Position numbers and translations under genes: made by a program. The notes below the pieces were generated by a model that saw nothing but the letters and a program-made list of their open reading frames with translations, ran no database searches and was not told where the DNA came from. A DNA stretch of 10,918 nt from assembly GCA_000310025.1 (NCBI GenBank), contig FN649755.1, positions 1,753,245-1,764,162 of the forward strand, given 5' to 3'. The stretch is from Ectocarpus siliculosus. Its lineage: Eukaryota > Sar > Phaeophyceae > Ectocarpales > Ectocarpaceae. This document shows, piece by piece, positions 1-8,102 of this stretch (position 1 is the first letter of the stretch; the number at the start of each line of letters is the position of its first letter).

Positions 1-450
1 GGGCCCCAACAAAAGCCCGACCATTGTAAAATGGGTTTTTGGTTTTCCGGGGGAAAAAACACGGAAACCCCCTTTTTGTGGCGCCCGACCCCGGGGGATT
101 TGTTCACAAACATGTCCCGGGCTTTAAAAAAACCTTTAGGGCCCTCATTTTGTTTTGACGTCCCCGGGGACTGGGCAGGGATGACCCATGGGGCCCCCAA
201 CCCCCAAAAAAGGGAAATCCGTGGCAATTTCCAAATCTTTTGCAGCCCCCCCCCCCCCCAGTCCCCAGGGGCGGGCTCCGTGTTTCCCACCCAACCCCCG
301 TGTCCCCCCCACCCCCCCGGGTCATACAAGCACCCCGCCCCCCCCCCCCCCCGTGTTCCAAGGCCTGCGCACACTGCTGCGCGAAACAGGGGTGGGTGGA
401 CATCTATCGAACCGAGCATCGGAAATAGAGAATTTGGTTGGAGAGTCACC
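1..450. other. Homopolymer-inflated low-complexity segment
   Basis: Nearly every short run in this stretch is lengthened: many runs of 4-6 of the same base occur in the first 250 bases, followed by C14 at 246-259 and C15 at 338-352. Open frames here encode proline or glycine runs forced by the C runs, so I do not call them genes. The pattern differs sharply from the rest of the window. It is more like a poor-quality contig end or homopolymer-expanded consensus than a functional element. A real low-complexity region cannot be excluded from the sequence alone. Confidence 0.5.
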
Positions 451-463
451 TCCGTTGAGAGCT

Positions 464-568
464 GTTCCGCAGGTTCCGCAGCAGGTTCCGCAGCGGGTTC
501 CGCAGCGGTTTCCGCAGCCGGTTCCACGGCACGTTCCGCAGCAGGTTCCGCGGCGGGTTCCGCAGTCG
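464..568. repeat. 12-base minisatellite, about nine units
   Basis: Units of the form GTTCCGCAGCGG repeat at 464 (one 9-base unit), 473, 485, 497, 509, 521, 533, 545 and 557. Substitutions are mostly at the last three positions, and one unit reads GTTCCACGGCAC. Because the period is a multiple of three, every frame gives a degenerate tetrapeptide repeat: GSAA-like or VPQQ-like on plus, CGTC-like on minus. The open frames running through it (188-793 plus, 322-774 minus) are therefore expected by structure and are not evidence of coding. Confidence 0.85.
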
Positions 569-663
569 TTTGGGTTGGCACGATGCAGAACGGCGGAGGG
601 TGCGCGGGGACATCGTCCTCGGCGTTGGCCACCTACTCTCGGAGTGTGGCCGTTAGTAAATGA

Positions 664-768
664 CGAAAAAAAACAAAGGGGGGGGGGGGGGGGATCGAAA
701 AATTTGGTGAAAAGAAAGCGAGAGGGAAAACGAAAGGGGGAGAGGGAAAAAAAAAGAGAGGGACGGGT
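664..768. repeat. G16 run followed by purine-rich tract
   Basis: A G16 run at 678-693 is followed, to about 768, by a strand made almost only of A and G, with GAAA, GAGAGGG and A9 blocks. Such tracts can form triplex or quadruplex structures and are hard to sequence. No gene is supported. From here to about 1020 the plus strand turns AT-rich and carries no convincing open frame. Confidence 0.6.
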
Positions 769-1040
769 ACACATAGCGCCCGCAATTAATTAAAAAATCC
801 GTGCATCAAATCAAATCACTCGAACTTGAGCATCATCATTACTATAGTGAGCCCTGTTGAGAACTCCTTCACATAAAACCTACACACTCCGGATAAGAAC
901 CACCACCACTAAAAAAAAATCTAATATATAGCGGCAATTTGTAACCTACACCACAACAAGAGGAACTAAGAACCCCCGCCTCAGCCAACCTAGAAGTTCT
1001 GAGGCGTGCGAGCAACCTGTACCTGTGTTTTTTTCCGCTT

Positions 1041-1247
1041 ATGGGATGTCACACCTGCTTATCGTCCGAAGGCAGGTTGGATTCCAGGCCGAGGCGATTG
1101 GTCGTGGAGGCGCGGGCCTTCGGGAATCCCGGCGCGTTGTTAAGCCCTGCCGCGCCGACGAAAACAAGGGGAGGAGGAAGGAGGTCACCAAACAAACAAA
1201 AATGTTTTGAGAAGAAGGGTCAAGGTATTCTAGGGCAGAGTAGGTAG
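1041..1247 (+). CDS. Weak candidate N-terminal exon, unknown protein
   Basis: An ATG opens 68 codons, the first residues being MGCHTCLSSEGRL. The following residues are basic and proline/arginine rich, with no domain I recognise. A start of Met-Gly-Cys with a second Cys close by is the pattern seen in proteins that are N-myristoylated and palmitoylated, but six residues are too few to rely on. A possible donor (caag|gtattc) lies near 1222, which would make this a first exon. No downstream exon was joined with confidence. It could equally be a chance open frame. Confidence 0.15.
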   Translation: MGCHTCLSSEGRLDSRPRRLVVEARAFGNPGALLSPAAPTKTRGGGRRSPNKQKCFEKKGQGILGQSR

Positions 1248-1482
1248 CGGGTGGCTACCAAGTGTTTAGGACCGCCTTTTTCGCTAGATTGATAAGGTAA
1301 TGGAAGAACTAGAACAGAGAGGGGGTACGCAGAAATACCCTGTTCCCTAACCCAACTTCCCCCATCGCATGCTTCATATCTAACATGTTTTTACTTAAAT
1401 AGAACATCCCAGCGAAGGGAAACGAGTGTTTTTAACAGAGGAATCGCGCCAAACGACCAACACACAAGACACAATTCTTCAC

Positions 1483-1524
1483 ACGTGGTGCGTGTGGGTG
1501 TGTGTGTGCGTGAGTGCGTGTGCG
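1483..1524. repeat. Imperfect GT microsatellite
   Basis: A stretch of GTG and TGTGTG units interrupted by C and A. The open frames crossing it (1391-1642 minus and 1426-1701 plus) owe their Val/Cys/Trp or Thr/His runs to the repeat. The minus frame does begin with ATG at 1642, reading MGAKHSSK, which superficially fits an N-myristoylation signal, but the rest of that frame is microsatellite. Confidence 0.7.
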
Positions 1525-1738
1525 GTTGATACAAACAAACGAAAAATCGAAAGGCACGACGAAGGGAAACACACGTTGACGCATGAGAGACGAGAATTGG
1601 CTCTTCTATCGTTGTCGCTTTGCTGCTGTGCTTGGCGCCCATTTCATACCGTAAGCGTCGGAGAGATATGTAGCACGCCCGTGTTAGCGTTTTTTTCTTA
1701 GCATATTTCTCCTCAACTGTGCGAACACCAACCCATAC

Positions 1739-1896
1739 CTCTCAGGAAAGTCCTCCACGAGATGTTTCCAAAGCTACCCTTATTGGCAGTGGTGCCCCCC
1801 GTGGTTATGGAGAAACACGCCACAAAAAACGCTGACACGGGGGTGCCATCTCTCCCGACATTTTCGGCACCAAAATAACTGTTTTGCCCGGAACAC
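1739..1896 (-). CDS. Candidate internal exon, unknown protein
   Basis: On the minus strand an acceptor (gtttgtag) just above 1896 and a donor (gtatgg) just below 1739 enclose 158 bases, open as 52 codons with one spare base at each end. The encoded segment is rich in Gly, Ser, Thr and Phe, for example FGAENVGRDGTPVSAFF. I do not recognise a family. No neighbouring exon in matching phase was found nearby, so this remains an isolated hypothesis. Confidence 0.2.
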
Positions 1897-1899
1897 CTA

Positions 1900-2420
1900 C
1901 AAACTGCTCGGCAGATACATGCGCGTACAACGACAAGCCTGCCATTCACACGGACAACAAGACAAACACCCCCCTTTTCTTGGTAGGAAGGAATCCTCTG
2001 TTGCTGCGCTCTTCTTGCCCCGATCGACGTTTTTAGTGATCGTTAAAAGAGACATGTATGCATATGCGTACAAGTACAGTCAACGATAAATACTACAGGC
2101 AGTCGAAGCGGATGTGTTGCCGCAGAAACTTGTTTCTGCCCGCGCGCGTGCGTGTGTGCGTACTACTACTAGGGCGCCAACCCCGTAACCGCTGCGGTAC
2201 AGGTAGGCCCCTCTTCAACGCTGGTATTCTATGTGCCCGGGAAAATTAACCGGCATTATTCAGAACGGGGATGCAGCAGTATACCGTTAAGGGTACAGAA
2301 TAGGAGTGGACGCCCGTCGTGCCGAGAGAGTTCAACGGCACAATTTGCACCGGGCACCGGTACCATTCAACAGGCACTGAATAGGGATCTCAACCGCTGT
2401 ACTCGTGCATCCATGACTGT
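1900..2420. other. No supported gene
   Basis: This stretch holds short open frames only (for example 2058-2249 and 2233-2472 plus), some with non-ATG starts, and a CG/GT-rich microsatellite near 2140-2160. I see nothing with splice signals and protein-like composition together. Confidence 0.5.
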
Positions 2421-2422
2421 GG

Positions 2423-2473
2423 GTATATCTCGAATGGGTAGTCTTTCTGTGTGTGTTTTTATTATTCCTTAAT
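2423..2473. repeat. Dispersed repeat, copy 1
   Basis: This segment matches 4769-4820 over about 51 bases with a one-base length difference near the middle. The last 37 bases (2437-2473 against 4784-4820) are identical, ending in TTTTTATTATTCCTTAAT. The sequence on either side is unrelated between the copies except for simple TA-rich bases. It may be the end of a mobile element or a conserved regulatory or 3'-end segment; the TTATTATT...TTAAT end is AT-rich. Function unknown. Confidence 0.8.
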
Positions 2474-2624
2474 CCATGCTTGGCGGCTCTTGAAGGCAAA
2501 ATCGACGCTCTCCACGGCTCACCAGGTTGGCCAACGGGATGGATGGCGATGGCGGCGAACGCCTCGCTCCTCCGCTCTTGACTGGGGTGGCATTCGAGCG
2601 TACGTGGGTGACAAGGCGGGTAGA

Positions 2625-2780
2625 GGGGGGGGGGGGGTACTCATGTTTCGCATGCCTTTCTTAGCGTTAGACCATTGCTCCTACGAACCGCCGATGGACT
2701 GATCACCGATGGCTAACCGTTCCTTCCTGCCAAAGGTGGCTCAAAAACGTTTTACCGACCCTATATCTATCACTTCCCTA
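2625..2780 (-). mobile_element. 5'-truncated LINE 3' end (short copy)
   Basis: Read on the minus strand, this is a diverged copy of the last codons and 3' UTR of the LINE at 10007-10836. Shared blocks, in plus orientation, include GTTAGACCATTG, GATCACCGATGGC, CGTTCCTTCCT and CAAAGGTGGCTC. The last block covers the stop-codon region of the longer copy, where this copy has lost the stop. Homology begins around 2780 and ends at a run of 13 C on the minus strand (2625-2637). It shows several small deletions relative to the other copy. Severe 5' truncation is normal for LINE insertions made by target-primed reverse transcription. Confidence 0.7.
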
Positions 2781-2810
2781 CATTCATAAAGGTGTATTTT
2801 CTTCTGACGG

Positions 2811-3567
2811 ATGATGAATTGTTTGGTGGCGATCAGGCGATCATCCAGGGCTACCGGGCAAGGGGTAAGGTTTGTACCTCCACGGAACACACCCGGACGT
2901 GATGCGGTTCCTCGAGAAGGCAGTAGTAGTACTACCGTGAAGAATCCATGGAAAATTCGCGTTTTCCTACCGTACGACCCATTCACCACTTACAAGTTCA
3001 AGTCGATGAGGCGTGTTTGAGTGCCTGCCGGTAGCACCGAAGGGTGAAGCTGGGGCCGCACGCTGGCGATGCTGCCGCCAGCCCGGTGCGCCAGAAGAGC
3101 GAGAGGAACACCGGGGGCAACGAGGATCATCGCCGTAAGTCCAGCACCAGCTTGTTTTCCAGTCAACATGTTTCCTGCGGAGACTTGAATTAGGTTTTGT
3201 CGGGAACAAACAAAGGAGAGGGGCAAAAACAAATTGGTACTTACATTGGTACGGCATACACCTCTATCCGTGGTTCTTACCCCATACATACGACGACACA
3301 CAGAAAGACGCACCACCCGCCTCCTGGGTGTGTCGTACCATGTGCCGATGTGACATCAGCATGGAGAACAACAACCTCCCGGCCTGTTTTGGGGTCTCTC
3401 ACGTCGGAGTATGTGATTCACACTGGCTTGCTGCTTGCTGCCCGGCAACAACAACTGCTGTGCCGCTCCCTTCGCGACAATATTGGACGATTTGGGAGTC
3501 GTTTCGAAGGGGGGCCAAAAAAACCGCTACCCGAAAAAACTATCGTTGGGCGTGCGTTGTCCGGTGA
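2811..3567 (+). CDS. Candidate three-exon gene, unknown protein
   Basis: Proposed exons are 2811-2864, 3035-3134 and 3194-3567, giving about 175 residues. Exon 1 starts with tandem ATGs and ends at donor gtaagg in phase 0. Exon 2 is entered after ...ccggtag, encodes a charged stretch (KLGPHAGDAAASPVRQKS) and leaves at a perfect gtaagt in phase 1. Exon 3 is entered after ...gaattag, stays open for 374 bases and ends at TGA. Phases agree at both joins; introns would be 170 and 59 bases. Exon 3 is rich in Trp, Cys and His, with a segment like FGVSHVGVCDSHWLAAC, which I cannot assign. Weak points are a pyrimidine-poor final acceptor, a start only about 30 bases from a LINE remnant, and minus-strand candidates overlapping parts of it (2994-3174, 3418-3567). 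Confidence 0.3.
2994..3174 (-). CDS. Competing minus-strand exon candidate
   Basis: Minus-strand acceptor ctccgcag lies just above 3174 and a perfect gtaagt donor just below 2994. The 181 bases between are open in two frames. One frame gives a hydrophobic run beginning NMLTGKQAGAGLTAMILVAP; the other is Cys, Arg and Ser rich. It overlaps exon 2 of the plus-strand candidate at 2811-3567, and only one is likely to be real. No family recognised. Confidence 0.2.
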
Positions 3568-3943
3568 TGGCGGGAGGGGAAAACAGGTACTACGTGAGTC
3601 TCTTGAGGGCACTGCCAACGTTCGAACCAGCAGAAGCTCCAGACTGACGAGTGGGGACTCGGGGAAAACATCTCCAAAATAGCACTCTGATGTACCCCGT
3701 CACGAGTTCTGCGTTTTGTGTATAATGATGTCTACAGACGACACACACACGATGATAAGTATGATACGCTGTTCGCACACACGATGAGGCCACACCGCGT
3801 GTGCCGGGCCACCCTACGGCTATCTCGAGCCCCTTACAACATCTGTAGCTCCAAACCGGGAAGCCTCGCTCCTCAGCAGCACGCATCACTACCGCTTCGT
3901 TCGCACGGCTCAGCAGGCGATCGGGAAAAAAGAGCGGAGACAT
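3418..3943 (-). CDS. Candidate two-exon gene, unknown protein
   Basis: Exon 1 runs 3943 to 3838 from an ATG: 35 codons plus one base, starting MSPLFFPDRLLSRANEAVVM, and leaving at donor gtaagg. Exon 2 is entered after gttggcag at 3611 in the matching phase and runs to a stop at 3418. The product would be about 99 residues, with an amphipathic N-terminus and a Ser/Arg/Pro-rich tail that ends in a CCC cluster. The intron would be 226 bases. I recognise no domain. The 3' part overlaps the plus-strand candidate ending at 3567. Confidence 0.28.
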
Positions 3944-4223
3944 TCGCACATTTGTTGTGATGTTCTCTCAAACCAAAAAGAAACTCTGATCATCATCATC
4001 GTCGAGCCTCTGGGCAACGCGCCCACGGAAATAAAAAGCGACTTCGGGTTCCTCTTCGCCTTGCGGCTGTCTCACCCACTCTCTTTCCCGTTTGCTCTGT
4101 CCGGCCAGACCTCTGTGTGTGTGTCGCTATGTCCCACCGGCGGCCGTTCTATGGCCATTCTCCCCAAGACTCGTCTCTTTGCGTGTATTTATTCGTTCTT
4201 TGAGACTTGAAGCACACGTACGT

Positions 4224-4229
4224 CACGTG
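4224..4229. promoter_or_regulatory. Possible G-box (CACGTG) in ACGT-rich block
   Basis: CACGTG sits 8 bases before the ATG at 4238, inside ACGTACGTCACGTGCC. ACGT-core and CACGTG sites bind bZIP and bHLH factors in many eukaryotes. Being so close to the proposed start, it may instead be plain 5' leader sequence. This is pattern-based only. Confidence 0.2.
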
Positions 4230-4237
4230 CCTTCACA

Positions 4238-4550
4238 ATGGGAGATGGCGACCGCTGTGATGCTTATGATTACCTTCTGTTCTCCTGGCACCCGCTGCAG
4301 GTATGGTAGTGGTCGGTGGCAACGCGGCCGAAACCCTCTCCTCCTTTTCTTAGCTCCGGTGGTGTGTTTGTCTCCTGTTTGGTGAGAGCGGGAAAGAATG
4401 AAAAACGAAAGCAAGGAACGCGTGGCTGCCTCTGAATTCTGAACAGAGGAGGGAGGAACGGGCAATCACCCGACTGCAGTGTTAAAGATCCGTTGTTTCG
4501 TTGTTTCGTTTCGCTTCAACGGATGCGATTGTTGTGCTTGCCATGTATGA
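4238..4550 (+). CDS. Candidate three-exon small gene, unknown protein
   Basis: The ATG has A at -3 and G at +4. Exon 1 (4238-4300) encodes MGDGDRCDAYDYLLFSWHPL plus one residue and ends at donor gtatgg in phase 0. A 53-base intron ends in a strong pyrimidine tract (ctcctccttttcttag). Exon 2 (4354-4381) adds nine hydrophobic and Cys residues and leaves at gtgaga. A 65-base intron ends gaattctgaacag, and exon 3 (4447-4550) runs to TGA in matching phase. The product would be about 64 residues and Cys-rich at the end. A donor-like gtatga at 4545 could instead extend the gene into 5151 onward. No family recognised; the three phase-matched joins are the main support. Confidence 0.35.
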
Positions 4551-5025
4551 CAGAAGATAACACACATCCTGAACCGATTTTTCAAAGCTCGATTTCTCAA
4601 CATAGCAGAAGGAGTAACAGCGCCGAAAACTGCGGCGTTGCAGCAGCCTCGTCGAGAGCTCTCCGAAAAAACGTATCGCTTCGTGAAAATGCATGGTCTT
4701 TTTGTCGTATTGGAGCTTTGCAAATCGGTCCAGAGGGTGTGCTATCTTGTGTCGAACGGTATATATATGTATATCTCGAACGTGGTAGTCTTTCTGTGTG
4801 TGTTTTTATTATTCCTTAATTAAATATATGCGTGTCTCATGACATGTAATAATAGAAGATATCGCACCTGCCGACCGATTTCTGCAAGATTTATTATGTA
4901 ATTCCACAAAAAATAGCGAGGAGTGGCGTGGTGTTAAAAACGGCGACGTTGGAAACCGCCTCGTTGATATCCTTCGGAAAACATTCAGCTGACAGAGTAT
5001 CGTTCGGTTTTACATGTAGCATGCT
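4541..5025. repeat. Diverged tandem duplication, period about 300-325
   Basis: About 4541-4700 and 4840-5025 share an ordered series of blocks: CATGTA..A.AGAAGATA, ACCGATTT.T.CAA, a GTT.AAAAC.GCG.CGTTG-like core, CCTCGT.GA, CCGAAAA/TCGGAAAA and GTATCG.TTCG. The offset grows from about 298 to 325 bases because of insertions, and identity looks moderate by eye. The dispersed repeat at 4769-4820 lies between the two copies. No open frame is conserved across both, so this looks like a non-coding repeat unit. From 4551 to 5100 I see no other gene. Confidence 0.55.
4769..4820. repeat. Dispersed repeat, copy 2
   Basis: This is the partner of 2423-2473, with 37 identical bases at its right end. It follows a TA microsatellite (atatatatgtatat) and is followed by TAAATATATG. 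Because both copies lie in otherwise unrelated sequence about 2.35 kb apart, a mobile or duplicated origin is more likely than chance. Confidence 0.8.
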
Positions 5026-5150
5026 CTTCTACTGTACGTCGTGGGTCTCTGCTTTAGTCGTCCGGAGGGGGGGCGGTATCTCGCGTCACGTACTGTAGTA
5101 GCGAAAAGCAAAAGAAGGTGTTTCGTTTCGTCTTCGTTTCATCGTTTCAT

Positions 5151-5804
5151 CAGTGCTCCGTTCGCTTGATGATCCAAGGAAGTTTCTCAGACAAAACCAA
5201 GATTCTTGTGGCGCCATGTGGATCAAAAATGACGACAGCAGCAGTTGTCGAGACGGTCTCCAAGTCCCAAAGTCTCAAAGTTTTGTACTTAAAATAGAAG
5301 TCAGCATCCCACCGCCCGCATCAACAGCTCTTCATTACGGTGTTCTTCTGTACAATCACACACACCCCCAGCCCCACGGTGTTCATTATTTCTGCGGAGA
5401 GATCTCACAGGACATTGTCCACCCAACCTCAACATATTTCCGAGAGCTCAGCCTTTTGGATACATCCCCCCCCCAACCACACAACCACAGCACAGACAAC
5501 ACAGACACACCACGGCAACCCCCTGAGGTGAGATGAGATATGCTGACCGCCGGAGCTGCTGGTCATTACTGGATCGTTTGTAGCCGCCCTCAGCAGGTTC
5601 AACAACAACAACAGGAGGTTTCAAGGCAGAGAGAGCTGGCGGGAAATGGTAAGTACAACAAGGAGAAAAGAGCGAGCTAACCGTGCTCCCGTTACAGACA
5701 TTGCACATGATCGTCTCTCATCTATATCTACTGCGTACGGGGGTGGCGTGCCCTCTACCAGAACACACACGGCGCGACACAGTAAAACACACAACGTGCG
5801 CAAT
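5151..5804 (+). CDS. Candidate multi-exon segment, disordered product
   Basis: After a pyrimidine-rich acceptor (cgtttcatcgtttcatcag) a frame stays open to a donor (ctgag|gtgaga) at 5527; an internal ATG lies at 5217. Exon 2 (5597-5648) follows a 69-base intron and begins VQQQQQEVSRQREL. Exon 3 (5698-5804) follows a 49-base intron and ends at donor gtatgt. Phases agree throughout. The middle has FVLKIEVSIPPPAS; the rest is rich in His, Thr, Pro and Gln and probably disordered. The continuation past 5804 is unresolved. A second frame of the first exon also looks coding (KTKILVAPCGSKMTTAAVVE, stop at 5297), and a minus-strand frame at 5621-6088 competes. No family recognised. Confidence 0.28.
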
Positions 5805-6088
5805 GTATGTACTGCTGCTGTAGTTGGAGCTTTCAATTTATCTCCCGGGGCCTTTTCGATCACACCACAGCGGTGTTGTTGTTGTTGTTGTTGAGAACCT
5901 GCTACGAAACGCGGCTTGCGGTTCACGACGAACCAAAATGCAATCAAAGGCGCCTTTCTCGTCGACACCCTCTTGTTTGTTGGTCGTATCCATACATATA
6001 TATATATATCCTCGAGAACAAGCAAATTTGTTCCGACCCCCGTTCCGACCCATCCTGGAACAAATCCGGCTTGATTCTGGAATCCCAA
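5621..6088 (-). CDS. Competing minus-strand open frame
   Basis: This minus-strand frame of 155 codons has no early ATG but a possible acceptor (gattgggattccag) near 6073, so it could only be an internal or last exon. It contains a Gln run caused by the TTG/GTT microsatellite at 5875-5892 and two hydrophobic stretches near its end. It overlaps plus-strand candidates on both sides. Protein-like codon composition is seen, but no homology is recognised. Confidence 0.18.
   Translation of the reverse strand: MGFQNQAGFVPGWVGTGVGTNLLVLEDIYIYVWIRPTNKRVSTRKAPLIAFWFVVNRKPRFVAGSQQQQQQHRCGVIEKAPGDKLKAPTTAAVHTLRTLCVLLCRAVCVLVEGTPPPYAVDIDERRSCAMSVTGARLARSFLLVVLTISRQLSLP
5875..5892. repeat. GTT microsatellite, six units
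   Basis: Six perfect GTT units follow an accacagcgg segment. In the plus frames they encode Cys or Val runs and in minus a Gln run, which props up several open frames in this area. Confidence 0.8.
5995..6010. repeat. TA microsatellite
   Basis: A short run of alternating AT (catatatatatatat) lies about 85 bases before the ATG at 6093. It could act as a TATA-like element for that candidate gene, but it is also a plain microsatellite. Confidence 0.6.
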
Positions 6089-6092
6089 TCAT

Positions 6093-6269
6093 ATGTATCC
6101 GTGGGTGCGTGTTTTCTACGGTGTATTTTCTGTCGTGCTTTCGGTGGCGACACCAGACTCGCAAAAGGCAACGCCGAGCAAGCCGGCTCAACTCTCTTCT
6201 TACGTTTGGATGACCCTTGTTGGTCGTGTTGTAGTGATGCTATTTGGTGGGATTGCACGTACTACGGAC
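6093..6269 (+). CDS. Candidate first exon with two hydrophobic segments
   Basis: An ATG opens a frame starting MYPWVRVFYGVFSVVLSVAT, a typical hydrophobic N-terminus (signal or anchor). A Lys/Pro/Ser linker follows, then a second hydrophobic segment (YVWMTLVGRVVVMLFGGIA). Two donors are possible: gtacta after 6258 (phase 1) or the better gtacgt after 6269 (phase 0). A phase-1 exit would fit an exon at 6496-6545 (VRTRVPVLLVDVDVKL), entered after gacaccagcag; that in turn leaves in phase 0 toward 6834. If translated, the product is probably a membrane or secreted protein. I cannot assign a family. Confidence 0.28.
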
Positions 6270-6833
6270 GTACGTCAGTCCGGAAGCGTTTTTTTTTGTT
6301 CTCAGGCCCGTTCCCGTGTATCCTGAATCGGAATGGATCCGTGTGCGTACCAATACGTAACGGGTTATTTGCATTTTCGGTGTCACACCAGACCCTTAGA
6401 GGCAAGACCAAGTTGGTTAACTCTCTAAGCGTTTGACATTGACTACTGCTTCTTCTGGTGGCGTATAAGCCGCCGTGTAAAGTTGACACCAGCAGGAGTA
6501 CGCACCAGAGTGCCAGTTCTTCTTGTGGACGTGGACGTCAAGTTGGTGGGAAACAAAAATACCAAGATGCATGACTAGTCTGGTGGGCTGTAAGGATTTT
6601 ACCGCCATCTACTACTGCTGCTATAGTTCGAGACTCTATAGGCATGCGAAAAGAGCTACGATAAAAACAAGATCTGTGGGACCTGAAAGAGAACTGATGG
6701 TCCACCAAGGTACAGGACTGAGCGAGGTTAAAAATCTTGCGATCGACCCGCTGCGAATCGGATCGTATCTGGAAGGTGCCACGTATCTACGTTCCGCTTG
6801 TTAGACTTTGTAACGGCGGTCGCAACTTCACAG

Positions 6834-7913
6834 TCTGCGTCTTGTGCGGTGTCACCATGGGCCTTCCTTGAGGGTGAACGGATCGAGACAAGACTAGCCG
6901 CTGCTGGGGGTTTCAAGCAGCGCGACCCTGTTTTGACATCACCGCTCCAACTGGGGGGTAATCACTAGTAATTGAGCGCATCTATAGAACAAAGAACGGC
7001 AGGTTGTGTATGAAGATAGGCCAGTATGCCTGGCGCCTGCGTTGAGTTCTCCTGCCGTCAGAGCGTCGCCCCGACCTAAGACTCCAGCTTCATGCAGTAA
7101 TGCCCACGGGCTATGCGTTCACGTCGTCATAGGTTGACATGAGCTCTCTCTGGGCATCTGCTCGTCGTCTGTCGTGTGCCATCACAGTCGTCACGCGCTG
7201 ATGTTCGCGACCTCAGCGTTGAACATGGTCCTGGTGGAAAACAACAGTGAGTGTGGTGCAACTACAGTATGACGATGCTTTTTGGGTTGTATTCCGTGTT
7301 TTGTACGTCCCATGACCTAGGCACACCGTCTGCAGAGAGCGCAGGGCTATGGTTGGTGTGTCGCTTGTGTCTTGTTTCGGGCCCGCCGCACATGGATGAC
7401 TGTTGGCCTCTCCACCCCACGGACGGCGTTTTTTGCTGTTGGCGGCGTTGCTGTTATTAATTGCTGTGTGCCTTGCAGGGCTCCTCGAGTTCTCATCAAG
7501 GTTCAAGTGCACATGGTACGGGCTGCCGCACCCTGTCCAGTTCATGGTGTTGATTCTGGTGAGTACGCTCTGAACTGTCCCCCATGGCCCTCGCCATGCT
7601 TTATACTGAATTTCCGTTTCCGTTGAGAACAACGCTGCGGTTGTCAACTGTATCGGCGGCGCCTTTTCATGTTTGCTCCTGTCTCCGTGAGTCTTTGATA
7701 AAATGACCTAGCGACAACGCTGTTCTCGGTGCAGTCGAACGTGATGAACGTGTGTGTGTCAAGAAGACTCGGGCCGTTTTTGAAGCCGGCAGGCCATGCG
7801 CACCGCCGGGTTCCCCACAGATGCCGGCGCTCCTGTACGGGGTAAATCGACTCTTCGACAGGCTCGAAAAGGCTTCCCACGCTCGCCTCTGCCCCCGCGC
7901 CGCCGCCGCCTAG
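6834..7913 (+). CDS. Candidate five-exon 3' part of a gene
   Basis: Proposed exons are 6834-6957, 7062-7096, 7188-7246, 7479-7558 and 7735-7913, with phases 0-1, 1-0, 0-2, 2-1 and 1-stop, all consistent. Acceptors include caacttcacag, gccatcacag, gtgccttgcag and gttctcggtgcag; donors include gtgagt twice. Exon 1 has FLEGERIETRLAAAGGFKQR, exon 4 has RVLIKVQVHMVRAAA, and the last exon has RDERVCVKKTRAVFEAGRP before ending in an Ala run. The product is soluble and charged, with no recognised domain. It could be the 3' part of the gene starting at 6093. An alternative phasing of exons 3 and 4 gives a hydrophobic reading (HALMFATSALNMVLVENN). Minus-strand frames at 7213-7647 and 7644-8102 compete. 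Confidence 0.3.
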
Positions 7914-8102
7914 ATGGGAGAGAGAGAAGTAAGCATGCGATGGCGTCCCGAATATGTCGAAGGCACATACAATGTCAAAACAAGTGGAAGCGTATGATAG
8001 GTGTCCACCACCATGTTGAGGGTGAAGGGAGTCCCCGTCATTGTCAATGGGATGGGCTAGAACGCGCACGACGACGATGAAAGTTGCGGATCTGCGCTGC
8101 AA
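7644..8102 (-). CDS. Competing minus-strand open frame
   Basis: This is a 152-codon minus-strand frame. Within it, a very strong acceptor (cttctctctctcccatctag) at about 7911 would begin a last exon of 267 bases ending at 7644, encoding for example SLFEPVEESIYPVQERR. It shares codon register with the last plus-strand exon at 7735-7913, so codon bias cannot separate the two. No family recognised. Confidence 0.2.
   Translation of the reverse strand: MQRRSATFIVVVRVLAHPIDNDGDSLHPQHGGGHLSYASTCFDIVCAFDIFGTPSHAYFSLSHLGGGGAGAEASVGSLFEPVEESIYPVQERRHLWGTRRCAWPAGFKNGPSLLDTHTFITFDCTENSVVARSFYQRLTETGANMKRRRRYS

Noticed and set aside
322-774. Minus-strand frame with Cys-Gly-Thr repeats resembling a cysteine-rich repeat protein
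   Set aside because: It is the complement of the 12-base minisatellite and the purine tract; the repeat forces the pattern in every frame.
188-793. Long plus-strand frame with Pro runs and VPQQ-type repeats
   Set aside because: The openness is explained by C runs and by a minisatellite with a period divisible by three; no domain, and composition changes abruptly with each repeat.
3600-3660. tRNA-like GGTTCGAAC on the minus strand
   Set aside because: No cloverleaf arms, acceptor stem or anticodon loop could be built around it.
7188-7558. Membrane-protein reading of the exon pair with resemblance to DoxX/SURF4-like helices
   Set aside because: The resemblance is a few hydrophobic residues only, and the alternative phase uses a stronger downstream acceptor and gives a longer open final exon.
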